A DNA stretch of 64,000 nt from Clostridia bacterium (lineage in GTDB: Bacteria > Bacillota > Clostridia > Oscillospirales > CAG-272): positions 1 to 64,000 of the forward strand of contig JAGBIF010000046.1 in the NCBI GenBank assembly GCA_017935065.1. The letters are read 5' to 3'. Shown piece by piece: positions 7,561 to 16,001 of the stretch. A model generated the notes under the pieces. That model searched no databases. It was not told the origin of the DNA and worked only from the letters and a program-made list of their open reading frames with translations. Both the position numbers and the translations under genes were made by a program. The stretch's first letter is position 1. The number at the start of each line of letters is the position of its first letter.

Positions 7561-8187
7561 ATGCAAACATTCATTAACATAGCACTGCCAAAAGGCAGAC
7601 TTGGCGAAAAAGTATACGATATGTTTGAGCGTGCGGGGTACGAATGTCCTTCGATAAAGGAGCCTGGCAGACGGCTGGTATTTGAGAATGCCGAGGTCGG
7701 TGTCCGCTACTTCTGGGTAAAGCCCTCGGACGTGGCAATTTACGTTGAGCGAGGCGCGGCGGACATCGGTGTGTGCGGCAAGGATATTCTGCTTGAGTAC
7801 GCGCCCGACGTGTACGAGCTGCTCGACCTTGACATAGGCAAATGCCATATGGCGGTCGCGGCAAAGTCGGACTTTGTCGACAACCGCGAAAAGACCCTTC
7901 GTGTCGCGACGAAGTTTGATCATATCGCAAGCCGATACTATCAGGCACAGGGGCGCGATATTGATATTATTCACTTAAACGGCTCAATCGAGCTTGCGCC
8001 TCTGCTCGGCCTTTCGGACGTTATCGTTGATATCGTTGAGACGGGTGCTACGCTTCGCGAGAACAACCTTTGCGTCGTTGAAAAATTCCAGCCGATAAGC
8101 GCAAGGCTTATCGCGAACAAGGCGAGCTTCAAATTCACCTCAGACAGAATAGATAAGATCAAGGAGGCGCTTTCGGCGCTCAAATAA
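7561..8187 (+). CDS. hisG: ATP phosphoribosyltransferase catalytic subunit HisG (short form)
   Basis: A 208-residue HisG_S enzyme that joins ATP and PRPP to give phosphoribosyl-ATP, the first step of histidine synthesis. It begins IALPKGRLGE and contains the PRPP-binding stretch DVIVDIVETGATLRENNL (about 157-175). It lacks the C-terminal allosteric domain of long HisG, which is why hisZ is present. GAGAGGTGG at 7547-7555 is its ribosome site; ATG 7561 is chosen over an overlapping GTG at 7552. Confidence 0.95.
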   Translation: MQTFINIALPKGRLGEKVYDMFERAGYECPSIKEPGRRLVFENAEVGVRYFWVKPSDVAIYVERGAADIGVCGKDILLEYAPDVYELLDLDIGKCHMAVAAKSDFVDNREKTLRVATKFDHIASRYYQAQGRDIDIIHLNGSIELAPLLGLSDVIVDIVETGATLRENNLCVVEKFQPISARLIANKASFKFTSDRIDKIKEALSALK

Positions 8188-8208
8188 GCAAAGAAGCAGG
8201 AAAAAATT

Positions 8209-9489
8209 ATGATAAAAATTATAAAGAAGGCCCTGAGGACACGCGAGGAGATTTTCGCGACCGAGGGCGAGAAGCCCGACGTCAGCGGTATTGTCCGCGA
8301 TATAATAGATAATGTAAGAAAAAACGGCGACAAGGCTCTATTTTACTATGCCGAGAAATTCGACAGGGCGAAGCTTTCCTCACTTCGCGTCAGCGACGAG
8401 GAGCTTGATGAGGCGGTCAAGTCAGCAGACAGCGAGCTTCTCGCGATTTTAAAGGAAGCGGCGGAGAACATCCGCGTCTTTCACGAAAAGCAGAAGAGCT
8501 CGGGCTTTGAGATAAGGAAGTCCGACGGCACCGTGGTCGGTCAGAAGGTCATACCTGTTGAGCGCGCGGGTCTTTACGTCCCAGGCGGCACCGCGGCGTA
8601 TCCCTCAACCGTGCTTATGGATGCCATCCCCGCGAGAGTTGCGGGCTGTGAGCGCGTGGTAATGGTAACCCCGCCTCTTCCCGACGGAAGCGTTAATCCC
8701 GCGATACTTCTCGCGGCGCACGTGGCGGGTGTCAATGAGATATACAAGATAGGCGGTGCGGGCGCTATTGCCGCGCTTGCCTACGGAACCGAGAGCGTGC
8801 CGAAGGTCGACAAGATAGTAGGCCCCGGTAACGCATTCGTAGCCGAGGCAAAGAGACAGGTGTTCGGCGAGGTCTCTATTGATATGATAGCAGGCCCCAG
8901 CGAGATAATGATAATTGCCGACGGCACCAACCGAGCAAAGGATATCGCGGCAGACCTTCTCTCACAGGCTGAGCATGACAGAATGGCGAGCGCGGTGCTT
9001 GCTACCGATTCCGAGGAGCTTGCCCTCGCGGTAAGAGACGAGCTTGAGGCGCAAATTCCAAGGCTTCTTCGTGCCGATATCGCAAGAGCGTCTATTGACA
9101 CCTGGGGCAAGATAATAATCACAGACACAATAGACGGTGCGGTTGAGGTCGCAAACCTTATCGCCCCCGAGCATCTTGAAATATGCGTTGACGAGCCGTT
9201 CGAGTATCTTCCGAAAATAAAGCACGCAGGCTCGGTGTTCCTCGGCAAGAACTGTCCCGAGGCGCTCGGTGACTACTTTGCGGGAACTAACCACACGCTT
9301 CAAACAAGCGGTACCGCAAGATTTTCAAGCCCGCTGTCGGTTGACGATTTCGTAAAGAAAACCCAGTATATCTATTATGAAAAAGAGGCGCTTGAGAGAG
9401 TGGCAAAAAAGGTTGAATACTTTGCCACCAAGGAAGGCCTCACCGCGCACGCCAAAAGCGCGGTTATAAGATTTGAGGATGACGAATGA
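8209..9489 (+). CDS. hisD: Histidinol dehydrogenase HisD
   Basis: A 426-residue zinc enzyme that oxidises L-histidinol twice with NAD to histidine, the last pathway step. Family landmarks are present: YVPGGTAAYPS (about 124-134), KIVGPGNAFVAEAKR, IDMIAGPSEIMI, LSQAEHD (zinc/catalytic region) and the C-terminal GTNHTLQTSGTARFSSPL. Length is normal. The start codon of hisC overlaps its stop (ATGA). Confidence 0.97.
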   Translation: MIKIIKKALRTREEIFATEGEKPDVSGIVRDIIDNVRKNGDKALFYYAEKFDRAKLSSLRVSDEELDEAVKSADSELLAILKEAAENIRVFHEKQKSSGFEIRKSDGTVVGQKVIPVERAGLYVPGGTAAYPSTVLMDAIPARVAGCERVVMVTPPLPDGSVNPAILLAAHVAGVNEIYKIGGAGAIAALAYGTESVPKVDKIVGPGNAFVAEAKRQVFGEVSIDMIAGPSEIMIIADGTNRAKDIAADLLSQAEHDRMASAVLATDSEELALAVRDELEAQIPRLLRADIARASIDTWGKIIITDTIDGAVEVANLIAPEHLEICVDEPFEYLPKIKHAGSVFLGKNCPEALGDYFAGTNHTLQTSGTARFSSPLSVDDFVKKTQYIYYEKEALERVAKKVEYFATKEGLTAHAKSAVIRFEDDE

Positions 9490-10550
9490 GTAAATATCTT
9501 AAAGAAAAATACGCGTCGCTCGCCCCCTATGTACCGGGTGAGCAGCCGAGGGATATGAAATATATAAAGCTCAACACCAACGAGTCGCCCTTTCCGCCCT
9601 CGCCTCTTGCGATACAGTACGCAAGGGAGGAGGCAGAGCGCCTGATGCTCTACCCCGATCCCGAGCTTACCTCGATAAAGGGGGCGCTTGCCGATTACTA
9701 CGGTGTAAAGAGGGAATGCGTAAGCGCCACAAACGGCTCGGACGACGCGCTGAACTTTGCGTTTATGGCGTTTTGCGACGAGAGCACGCCCGCACTCTTT
9801 GCGGATATCACCTACGGCTTTTACAAGGTGTTCGCGAGGCTAAATCATATTCCCTATACCGAGCTACCCCTTCTTGAGGACTTCACGCTTTCGGTCGATG
9901 ACTACATCGGCAGGCGCGGCACCGTGTTTATCGCAAACCCGAATGCCCCGACAGGAATTTTCCTGCCTCTGTCAGAGATAGAAAGACTTGTCGCATCCGA
10001 CACCTCGCGCGTTGTGATAGTCGACGAGGCGTACGTAGATTTCGGCGGTGAGAGTGCCGTGAGGCTTACCGAAAAATACTCTAACCTTCTCGTTATCGGT
10101 ACCTTCTCAAAGTCGCGCTCGCTCGCGGGCGGAAGGCTTGGCTTTGCCATAGGGTCCGAAGAGCTTATTTCGGATATCGAGAGATTACGCAACTCAACCA
10201 ATCCCTACAATATAAACCGCATGACGATGGCGGCGGGTGTCGGCGCGCTTGCGGACAGAGCCTACTTTGAGGACAACTGCAAAAAAATCATAAGCACAAG
10301 AGAAAATACCTCGGCACAGCTTCGTAAGATGGGCTTTACTCTTACGCCAAGCTCGGCAAACTTCATCTTCGCAAGCCACAAGAGCATAGATGCCGAGCAA
10401 ATGTATCTTACTCTTAAGAAAAACGGCATACTTGTAAGACACTTTACTCAAGAGATAATAAAGGACTACAACAGAATTACGGTAGGAAATGCCGAGGAAA
10501 TGCAAATACTTATTGACAAAATAAAGGAAATATGGGGTGACATACTATGA
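9486..10550 (+). CDS. hisC: Histidinol-phosphate aminotransferase HisC
   Basis: A 354-residue fold-type I PLP aminotransferase converting imidazole acetol phosphate to histidinol phosphate with glutamate. Seen are KLNTNESPFPPSP at the N-terminus, NPNAPTGIF, VIVDEAYVDFGG, and the PLP-lysine region GTFSKSRSLAGGRLGFAIG. It overlaps hisD by 4 nt and hisB by 4 nt. Confidence 0.96.
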   Translation: MSKYLKEKYASLAPYVPGEQPRDMKYIKLNTNESPFPPSPLAIQYAREEAERLMLYPDPELTSIKGALADYYGVKRECVSATNGSDDALNFAFMAFCDESTPALFADITYGFYKVFARLNHIPYTELPLLEDFTLSVDDYIGRRGTVFIANPNAPTGIFLPLSEIERLVASDTSRVVIVDEAYVDFGGESAVRLTEKYSNLLVIGTFSKSRSLAGGRLGFAIGSEELISDIERLRNSTNPYNINRMTMAAGVGALADRAYFEDNCKKIISTRENTSAQLRKMGFTLTPSSANFIFASHKSIDAEQMYLTLKKNGILVRHFTQEIIKDYNRITVGNAEEMQILIDKIKEIWGDIL

Positions 10551-11134
10551 GAATGGCAACCGTTGAAAGAAATACTTCCGAAACCAAAATCAAGCTTGAG
10601 CTTGAGCTTGACGGCGCGGGCGAATACAAGGTTGATACAGGCTGTGGCTTTCTTAACCATATGCTTGAGCTTTTCACAAAGCACGGCGGCTTTAATCTTG
10701 GCGTGCTATGCCGCGGCGACGTTGAGGTTGACTATCACCACACCGCGGAGGATATCGGAATTGCGCTGGGGCTTGCCTTCAGGGAGGCGCTCGGTGAGAA
10801 GCTCGGTATAAAGAGATACGCGAGCATTATCCTTCCTATGGATGAGGCTCTTATCCTCTCGGCGGTAGATATTTCGGGGCGCGGCTACTACGCCTCGGAG
10901 CTTGATATAAGAAGCCCCAGGGTAGGAGATTTTGATACCGAGCTTGTAGATGAATTCTGGCAGGCGTTTGCCGCCAACGCGGGCATTACGCTTCACGTGC
11001 GCCAGCTTGCGGGGGTGAACTCTCACCATATAATCGAGGGCGTGTTCAAGTCGGTCGCGAGAGCCCTGCGCGAGGCGGTGGCTACCGACGAAAGATTTAA
11101 GGACACCGTTCCTTCAACGAAGGGTAGCCTCTGA
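10547..11134 (+). CDS. hisB: Imidazoleglycerol-phosphate dehydratase HisB
   Basis: A 195-residue monofunctional IGP dehydratase (manganese enzyme). Metal-binding signatures are FLNHMLELF, DYHHTAEDIGI, VDISGRGY and GVNSHHIIEGVFK, the two-fold repeated fold of the family. The N-terminal histidinol-phosphatase domain of enterobacterial HisB is absent; that activity is supplied by the PHP protein at the operon end. The stop codon overlaps the hisH start (TGATG). Confidence 0.97.
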   Translation: MRMATVERNTSETKIKLELELDGAGEYKVDTGCGFLNHMLELFTKHGGFNLGVLCRGDVEVDYHHTAEDIGIALGLAFREALGEKLGIKRYASIILPMDEALILSAVDISGRGYYASELDIRSPRVGDFDTELVDEFWQAFAANAGITLHVRQLAGVNSHHIIEGVFKSVARALREAVATDERFKDTVPSTKGSL

Positions 11135-11742
11135 TGATAGCAATAGTTGATTACGGCGTTGGAAACCTCTTTTCTATCGCAAGCTCGCTGAAGAAGATAG
11201 GCGTCGATGCCATCTGTACGGGCGATGCCGATACGATACGCGCCTGCGACAAGATCCTTCTTCCCGGTGTCGGTGCCTTCCGCGACGCGGCGGCAAAGCT
11301 TGCGGCAAGCGGTCTTGACACCGTTATAAAGGAGGAGGCGCGCTCGGGCAAGCCGCTTCTCGGCATCTGTCTTGGAATGCAGCTGCTTTTTGATAAGAGC
11401 TATGAATACGGTGAGTACGCGGGGCTTGGTCTGATACCCGGTGAGGTGCGGCCTATTGCGGAGGTTATTCCCCGAGATTTGAAAATTCCGCATATCGGCT
11501 GGAATGCCCTGAGCTTTAAAAAGCCCTCGCCCCTCTTTAAGTATATAAAGGAAGGCGATTTCGTCTACTTCGTGCATTCCTTCTTTGGTGCAAGGTGTGA
11601 GGAGTTCGTCACCTCGGTGGCGGAATACGGCGCACCGCTTACCGCCTCGGTCGAGCGCGGCAATGTATTCGGCTGTCAGTTCCACCCCGAAAAAAGCGGG
11701 GATGTCGGTCTTGCGATGCTACGCGCGTTTGCCGAGCTATAA
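11134..11742 (+). CDS. hisH: Imidazole glycerol phosphate synthase glutaminase subunit HisH
   Basis: A 202-residue class I glutamine amidotransferase that supplies ammonia to HisF. The nucleophile elbow GICLGMQLLF carries the catalytic Cys (about residue 80), and GCQFHPEKSG near the C-terminus carries His and Glu of the triad. VDYGVGN starts the protein. It overlaps hisB by 1 nt and precedes hisA by 15 nt. Confidence 0.97.
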   Translation: MIAIVDYGVGNLFSIASSLKKIGVDAICTGDADTIRACDKILLPGVGAFRDAAAKLAASGLDTVIKEEARSGKPLLGICLGMQLLFDKSYEYGEYAGLGLIPGEVRPIAEVIPRDLKIPHIGWNALSFKKPSPLFKYIKEGDFVYFVHSFFGARCEEFVTSVAEYGAPLTASVERGNVFGCQFHPEKSGDVGLAMLRAFAEL

Positions 11743-11757
11743 AAAAGGAGAAAGGTT

Positions 11758-12471
11758 ATGAAAATATTTCCCGCAATAGACCTCTATGAGGGTAAGGCGG
11801 TAAGGCTCTTTAAGGGTGAGTATGACAAGCTCACCGTATACAGTGACACACCTCTTTCCGTTGCGAGGGATTTCCTCAGTGAGGGATGCGAGTGCATGCA
11901 TATAGTTGACCTTGAGGGCGCAAAGGACGGCACGACGCCAAACCTTGAGCTTATCAAGGAGCTCGTTAAGGAAAGCGGTCTTTTCTGCGAGGTTGGCGGC
12001 GGTATTCGCTCGCTTGAGGTTGTGAAGCGCTATATTGATGCGGGTGTCGGGCGTGTGATACTCGGCACGGCGGCAGTCACCGACAGAGAGTTCTTAAAGC
12101 AAGCGCTTGCGCTTTACGACGAGAAGATCGCGGTCGGTGTCGACCTCAAGGACGGCTACGTTGCGATAAAGGGCTGGACACAGAAATCAAGTCTCGAGGG
12201 CTTCGCGTTTATGAAGGAGCTTGAGGAGCTTGGCGTAAGGACGGTAATTCTCACCGATATATCAAAGGACGGCGCAATGGCAGGCGCAAATCACGCTCTC
12301 TACACCGCGGTAAACGAGAGGCTCTCGCTGAATGTCATCGCCTCGGGCGGTGTATCGTCTATTGAGGACGTGAAGCGCCTTCGCGATATCGGCACATACG
12401 GGGCTATCGTTGGCAAGGCCTACTACGTCGGCGCAATTAAGCTTTCCGAGGCGTGCGAGGTGGCAAAATGA
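11758..12471 (+). CDS. hisA: Phosphoribosylformimino-5-aminoimidazole carboxamide ribotide isomerase HisA
   Basis: A 237-residue beta/alpha-barrel isomerase catalysing the Amadori rearrangement of ProFAR to PRFAR. The N-terminal catalytic Asp8 is in PAIDLYEG and the second acid is in VILTDISKDGA; phosphate-binding turns VGGGIRS and ASGGVSS are visible. AAAAAAGGAGAAAGG precedes the ATG. Its last 4 nt overlap the hisF start. Confidence 0.96.
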   Translation: MKIFPAIDLYEGKAVRLFKGEYDKLTVYSDTPLSVARDFLSEGCECMHIVDLEGAKDGTTPNLELIKELVKESGLFCEVGGGIRSLEVVKRYIDAGVGRVILGTAAVTDREFLKQALALYDEKIAVGVDLKDGYVAIKGWTQKSSLEGFAFMKELEELGVRTVILTDISKDGAMAGANHALYTAVNERLSLNVIASGGVSSIEDVKRLRDIGTYGAIVGKAYYVGAIKLSEACEVAK

Positions 12472-13232
12472 TAACAAAGAGAATAATTCCCTGCCTTGAT
12501 GTCAAAAACGGCAGAGTGGTAAAGGGTGTTAACTTTGAGGGTCTGTCGGATGTTTCCTCGCCCGTGGAGCTCGGAAAATATTACAGCGACGCGGGGGCAG
12601 ACGAGCTTGTATTTTACGATATCACCGCCTCAAGCGAGGGGCGCACGATATTCACCGACATACTTCGCGAGGTAGCAAGAAACGTCTTTATCCCGCTTAC
12701 GGTCGGCGGCGGCATAAACACTCTTGAGGACTTTGACAGAGTGCTTAAGTGCGGTGCGGACAAGGTCAGCGTAAACTCGGGCGCTATCAGAAATCCCTCA
12801 CTTATAGAGGATGCGGCAAAGCGCTACGGCGACCAGTGCGTGGTGCTGTCCTGTGACGTCAAGCGTGTGGGCGGCGAATTCCGTGTCTTTGCCAAGGGTG
12901 GCAGAGAGGACACGGGGCTTAACGCGCTGGAGTGGATAAGGCGCGGTGCCTCGTCTGGTGCGGGTGAAATAGTGCTGAATTCAATCGACACCGACGGCGT
13001 GAAGCGAGGCTTTGATATTGAAATGCTTCGCGCGGTTTGCGATATAGTAAAGGTTCCCGTAATTGCCTCGGGAGGCGCGGGATGTATGGAGGACTTCCTC
13101 ACCCTGTTCCGTGAGCTTCCTCTCGTCGACGCGGGGCTTGCGGCATCTATATTCCACTTTGGCGAGGTCAGAATAGACGAGCTTAAGAGAATGCTTAAGA
13201 AAAACGGAATTCCTATGAGAATTGTAAATTAG
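12468..13232 (+). CDS. hisF: Imidazole glycerol phosphate synthase cyclase subunit HisF
   Basis: A 254-residue beta/alpha-barrel cyclase that uses ammonia from HisH to turn PRFAR into imidazole glycerol phosphate and AICAR. Asp11 lies in IPCLDVKNGRVVKG and the second catalytic Asp in VLSCDVKRV; phosphate-binding loops are TVGGGI and IASGGAG. ATG 12468 overlaps the hisA stop (ATGA) and is the expected start; a GTG 15 nt upstream is in frame but would only add five residues. Confidence 0.96.
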   Translation: MITKRIIPCLDVKNGRVVKGVNFEGLSDVSSPVELGKYYSDAGADELVFYDITASSEGRTIFTDILREVARNVFIPLTVGGGINTLEDFDRVLKCGADKVSVNSGAIRNPSLIEDAAKRYGDQCVVLSCDVKRVGGEFRVFAKGGREDTGLNALEWIRRGASSGAGEIVLNSIDTDGVKRGFDIEMLRAVCDIVKVPVIASGGAGCMEDFLTLFRELPLVDAGLAASIFHFGEVRIDELKRMLKKNGIPMRIVN

Positions 13233-13253
13233 TCTTTACAAAAGGAGATTATT

Positions 13254-13904
13254 ATGATAAATATTGACGAGCTTAAATTTGACGAAAAGGGACTTATTCC
13301 CGCCGTTGTTGTTGACTCTGTTTCAAAGCAGGTGCTGACGGTTGCCTATATGTCGCGCGAGAGCCTCGCGCTCTCGGTTGAAAAGCGCCAGACGGTATTC
13401 TTCAGCCGTTCAAGAGGTGAGCTTTGGCACAAGGGCGAGACTAGCGGAAACTATCAGAACATCGTTTCCATCACCGCCGACTGTGACAAGGACGCACTCA
13501 CCGTGGTGGTCGAGCCTGTCGGTCCCGCCTGCCATACAGGCAGCGAGAGCTGCTTCTTTAACCCCGTATATGAAAATCCCGACCTTAAGGATTTTTCGCT
13601 CTTCTCGCTTATGAAGCTTATCGAGGGAAGAAAGACCGAAAAGACCGAGGGCTCATATACCACCTACCTGTTTGAGAAGGGCCTTGATAAAATCCTTAAG
13701 AAGGTCGGCGAGGAAAGCACCGAGGTTATTATCGCCGCAAAGGCAGACGATAAAAAGGAAACTATATACGAGATAGCCGACCTCACCTACCACGTGCTGG
13801 TGCTTATGATACAGATGGGAATTTCAATCGAGGATATTCACAGAGAGCTTGCCTCGCGCCACGTTATAGATAAAAAGGTAAAGCAGGAGAAGATGACTAA
13901 ATGA
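13254..13904 (+). CDS. hisI: Bifunctional phosphoribosyl-AMP cyclohydrolase / phosphoribosyl-ATP pyrophosphatase HisIE
   Basis: A 216-residue fusion performing steps two and three of histidine synthesis. The cyclohydrolase half (about 1-110) shows [17 protein letters not shown], the zinc/magnesium region ADCDKDAL and PACHTG..SCF. The pyrophosphohydrolase half (about 118-210) shows [24 protein letters not shown] and [13 protein letters not shown]. Both halves look intact. AAAAGGAGA precedes the ATG; the stop overlaps the next start (ATGA). Confidence 0.96.
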   Translation: MINIDELKFDEKGLIPAVVVDSVSKQVLTVAYMSRESLALSVEKRQTVFFSRSRGELWHKGETSGNYQNIVSITADCDKDALTVVVEPVGPACHTGSESCFFNPVYENPDLKDFSLFSLMKLIEGRKTEKTEGSYTTYLFEKGLDKILKKVGEESTEVIIAAKADDKKETIYEIADLTYHVLVLMIQMGISIEDIHRELASRHVIDKKVKQEKMTK

Positions 13905-14680
13905 CGGCGGCTGCCATCCTTGCGCTTAATCCCCTACTTACAGACCTTCATATGCACACTCTCTACTGTGACGGAGCCGACACGCCTCGCGATATGGTAG
14001 AGGCGGCAAGGGCCAAGGGTCTTACCACCGTCGGCGTGCTTGCGCACTCTTTCGTAGCCTTTGACGAGGAATGCAGAATAGAGCTTGACGATATTCCGAA
14101 GATGAAGGCAGAGCTTTTGTCGCTTAAAGAGCAGTACAGAGGCCAAATGAATGTCCTCTTTGGAATTGAGGCCGACTACTACGGCACACATGAGCCCGAC
14201 GAGTACGATTATGTAATAGGCTCGGTGCATTATCTTCATAAGGACGGCAGATATCTGCCGATAGACCTCTCGGAAGAGAGCCTTGCCGAGACCTGCGACA
14301 GATATTTCGGCGGTGACTATCTTGCGCTTGCCGAGGAATACTACCGCCTCGTCGGTGGCGTTAAGCAAAAAACGGCGTGCGATATCGTAGGACACCTCGA
14401 CTTAATTACGAAGTTCAACAGAGACGGGGCGCTCTTTGATACGCATAACGAGCGATATATAAAGGCCTGGCGCGGCGCCGTTGACAGACTGCTAAGCGAA
14501 GGGGCGGTGTTTGAAATCAACACAGGCGCTATGAGTCGCGGCTATACCGACGCGCCCTACCCCGCAAGGGAAATAATTGAGTACATAAAGGCGCGCGGGG
14601 GCAGATTTATTTTGTCAAGCGATGCCCACAGAAAAGAGAACGTCGCTTACCGCTTTGACAGCGTAGCAGAGCTGCTTTGA
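13901..14680 (+). CDS. hisK: PHP-type histidinol-phosphatase
   Basis: A 259-residue PHP-domain phosphatase, the HisJ/HisK type that removes phosphate from histidinol phosphate. Metal-binding motifs: [11 protein letters not shown] at the N-terminus, [23 protein letters not shown] and [11 protein letters not shown] at the C-terminus. It completes the pathway because HisB here is monofunctional. It overlaps hisI by 4 nt and is the last his gene; ilvE follows after 93 nt. Confidence 0.92.
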   Translation: MTAAAILALNPLLTDLHMHTLYCDGADTPRDMVEAARAKGLTTVGVLAHSFVAFDEECRIELDDIPKMKAELLSLKEQYRGQMNVLFGIEADYYGTHEPDEYDYVIGSVHYLHKDGRYLPIDLSEESLAETCDRYFGGDYLALAEEYYRLVGGVKQKTACDIVGHLDLITKFNRDGALFDTHNERYIKAWRGAVDRLLSEGAVFEINTGAMSRGYTDAPYPAREIIEYIKARGGRFILSSDAHRKENVAYRFDSVAELL

Positions 14681-14773
14681 CAGGCGCGTATTATCTGGAT
14701 AAACCAAGAAATAACGAAAGCGTAACCATAAAGCATAATCATAAAGCAAAACCATAAAAAGGAAGAAACGAAA

Positions 14774-15835
14774 ATGGAAATCAAATTTGAAAAAAACAGC
14801 GTAAAGCCAAATCTGCCCAAGGAAAGCGAGCTTGGCTTCGGAAAGTATTTCACACCTCATATGCTGGTCGTTCAGTATGAGGAGGGAAAGGGCTGGTATG
14901 ATGCAAAAATCTGCCCTTTTGCTAATGTATCTTTACATCCTGCCTCAACTGTGCTTCATTACGGCGCGGAAATTTTTGAGGGACTTAAGGCATACAGAAC
15001 CAAGGACGGAAGCGTTCAGCTCTTCAGACCTATGGAAAATATCCGAAGAATGAACAACTCGGCAGAGCGTATGTGTCTGCCTCTTATGGACGAGGATGAG
15101 ATGCTCTCGCTTCTGCTTGCGTTCGTCAAATGCGAGGAGGAGTACGTTCCCCATTCCTTCGGCACCTCGCTCTATCTGCGCCCCTTCCTTTTCGGAAACG
15201 ACGAGTCGCTCGGCGTTCACACGGTCAAGCGCGCTACCTTTATGATAATCGCCTCTCCCAGCGGAAGCTACTACAAGGAGGGCATCAATCCTGTCAAGAT
15301 AATGATAGAGGAGGAGGACGTTCGCACCGTACGCGGCGGCACGGGCTATGCGAAGTGCGGCGGTAACTACGCGGCATCGACAAGAGCGGGCGAGCGCGCA
15401 AGCAAGCTCGGCTACTCTCAGGTGCTTTGGCTTGACGGAGTTGAGCGCAAGTACATAGAGGAAGTAGGCGCTATGAACGTTATGTTCAAGATTGACGGCG
15501 TTATTGTGACGCCCAAGCTTACAGGCTCAATTCTTCCAGGTATTACAAGAAAATCCTGCATCGAGGTGCTTCGCGCGGGCGGCTACACCGTAGAGGAAAG
15601 GCTTCTGTCGGTTGACGAGCTTCTTCTCGCGATGAAGGAGGGCAGGCTCGAGGAAGCGTGGGGCTGCGGCACCGCGGCAGTAGTTTCGCCCATCGGCAGG
15701 CTTATGTATAAGGGCACCGAGTATATCATCGGTGAAGAAAAAATCGGCAAGGTCACCCAGCGGCTCTACGATACCCTGACGGGTATTCAGTGGGGTAAGC
15801 TTCCCGATACCTACGGATGGATATATAGGGTTTAA
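14774..15835 (+). CDS. ilvE: Branched-chain amino acid aminotransferase IlvE
   Basis: A 353-residue fold-type IV PLP aminotransferase of the longer BCAT type that makes Leu, Ile and Val from their 2-oxo acids. Seen are HYGAEIFEGLKAYR, LYLRPFLFG, GGTGYAKCGGNYAAS (Lys of the Schiff base), QVLWLDGVERKYIEEVGAMNVMF and GSILPGITR. GGAAGAAACGAAA precedes the ATG. It sits between the his operon and the ilv-leu genes and may be read through from his or from an unrecognised promoter. Confidence 0.95.
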   Translation: MEIKFEKNSVKPNLPKESELGFGKYFTPHMLVVQYEEGKGWYDAKICPFANVSLHPASTVLHYGAEIFEGLKAYRTKDGSVQLFRPMENIRRMNNSAERMCLPLMDEDEMLSLLLAFVKCEEEYVPHSFGTSLYLRPFLFGNDESLGVHTVKRATFMIIASPSGSYYKEGINPVKIMIEEEDVRTVRGGTGYAKCGGNYAASTRAGERASKLGYSQVLWLDGVERKYIEEVGAMNVMFKIDGVIVTPKLTGSILPGITRKSCIEVLRAGGYTVEERLLSVDELLLAMKEGRLEEAWGCGTAAVVSPIGRLMYKGTEYIIGEEKIGKVTQRLYDTLTGIQWGKLPDTYGWIYRV

Positions 15836-15904
15836 GTCTTTATTCCCTCAGTCTTTAAAAATCACCCATTTTTGTGCTAAGTACTAAAATACACAACGCT
15901 CCCA

Positions 15905-15933
15905 TTGACTTCCGAAGCGAAAAGAAGTATAAT
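15905..15933 (+). promoter_or_regulatory. Sigma-A promoter of the beta-helix lipoprotein gene
   Basis: TTGACT (15905-15910) and a perfect TATAAT (15928-15933) with a 17-nt spacer, 68 bp upstream of the ATG at 16002. Confidence 0.75.
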
Positions 15934-16001
15934 AGACTCGTTAAGGACAACAGATCTCAGGATGAGATCGTGAGCACATATTGCAAAATTGGAAAGAATA
16001 T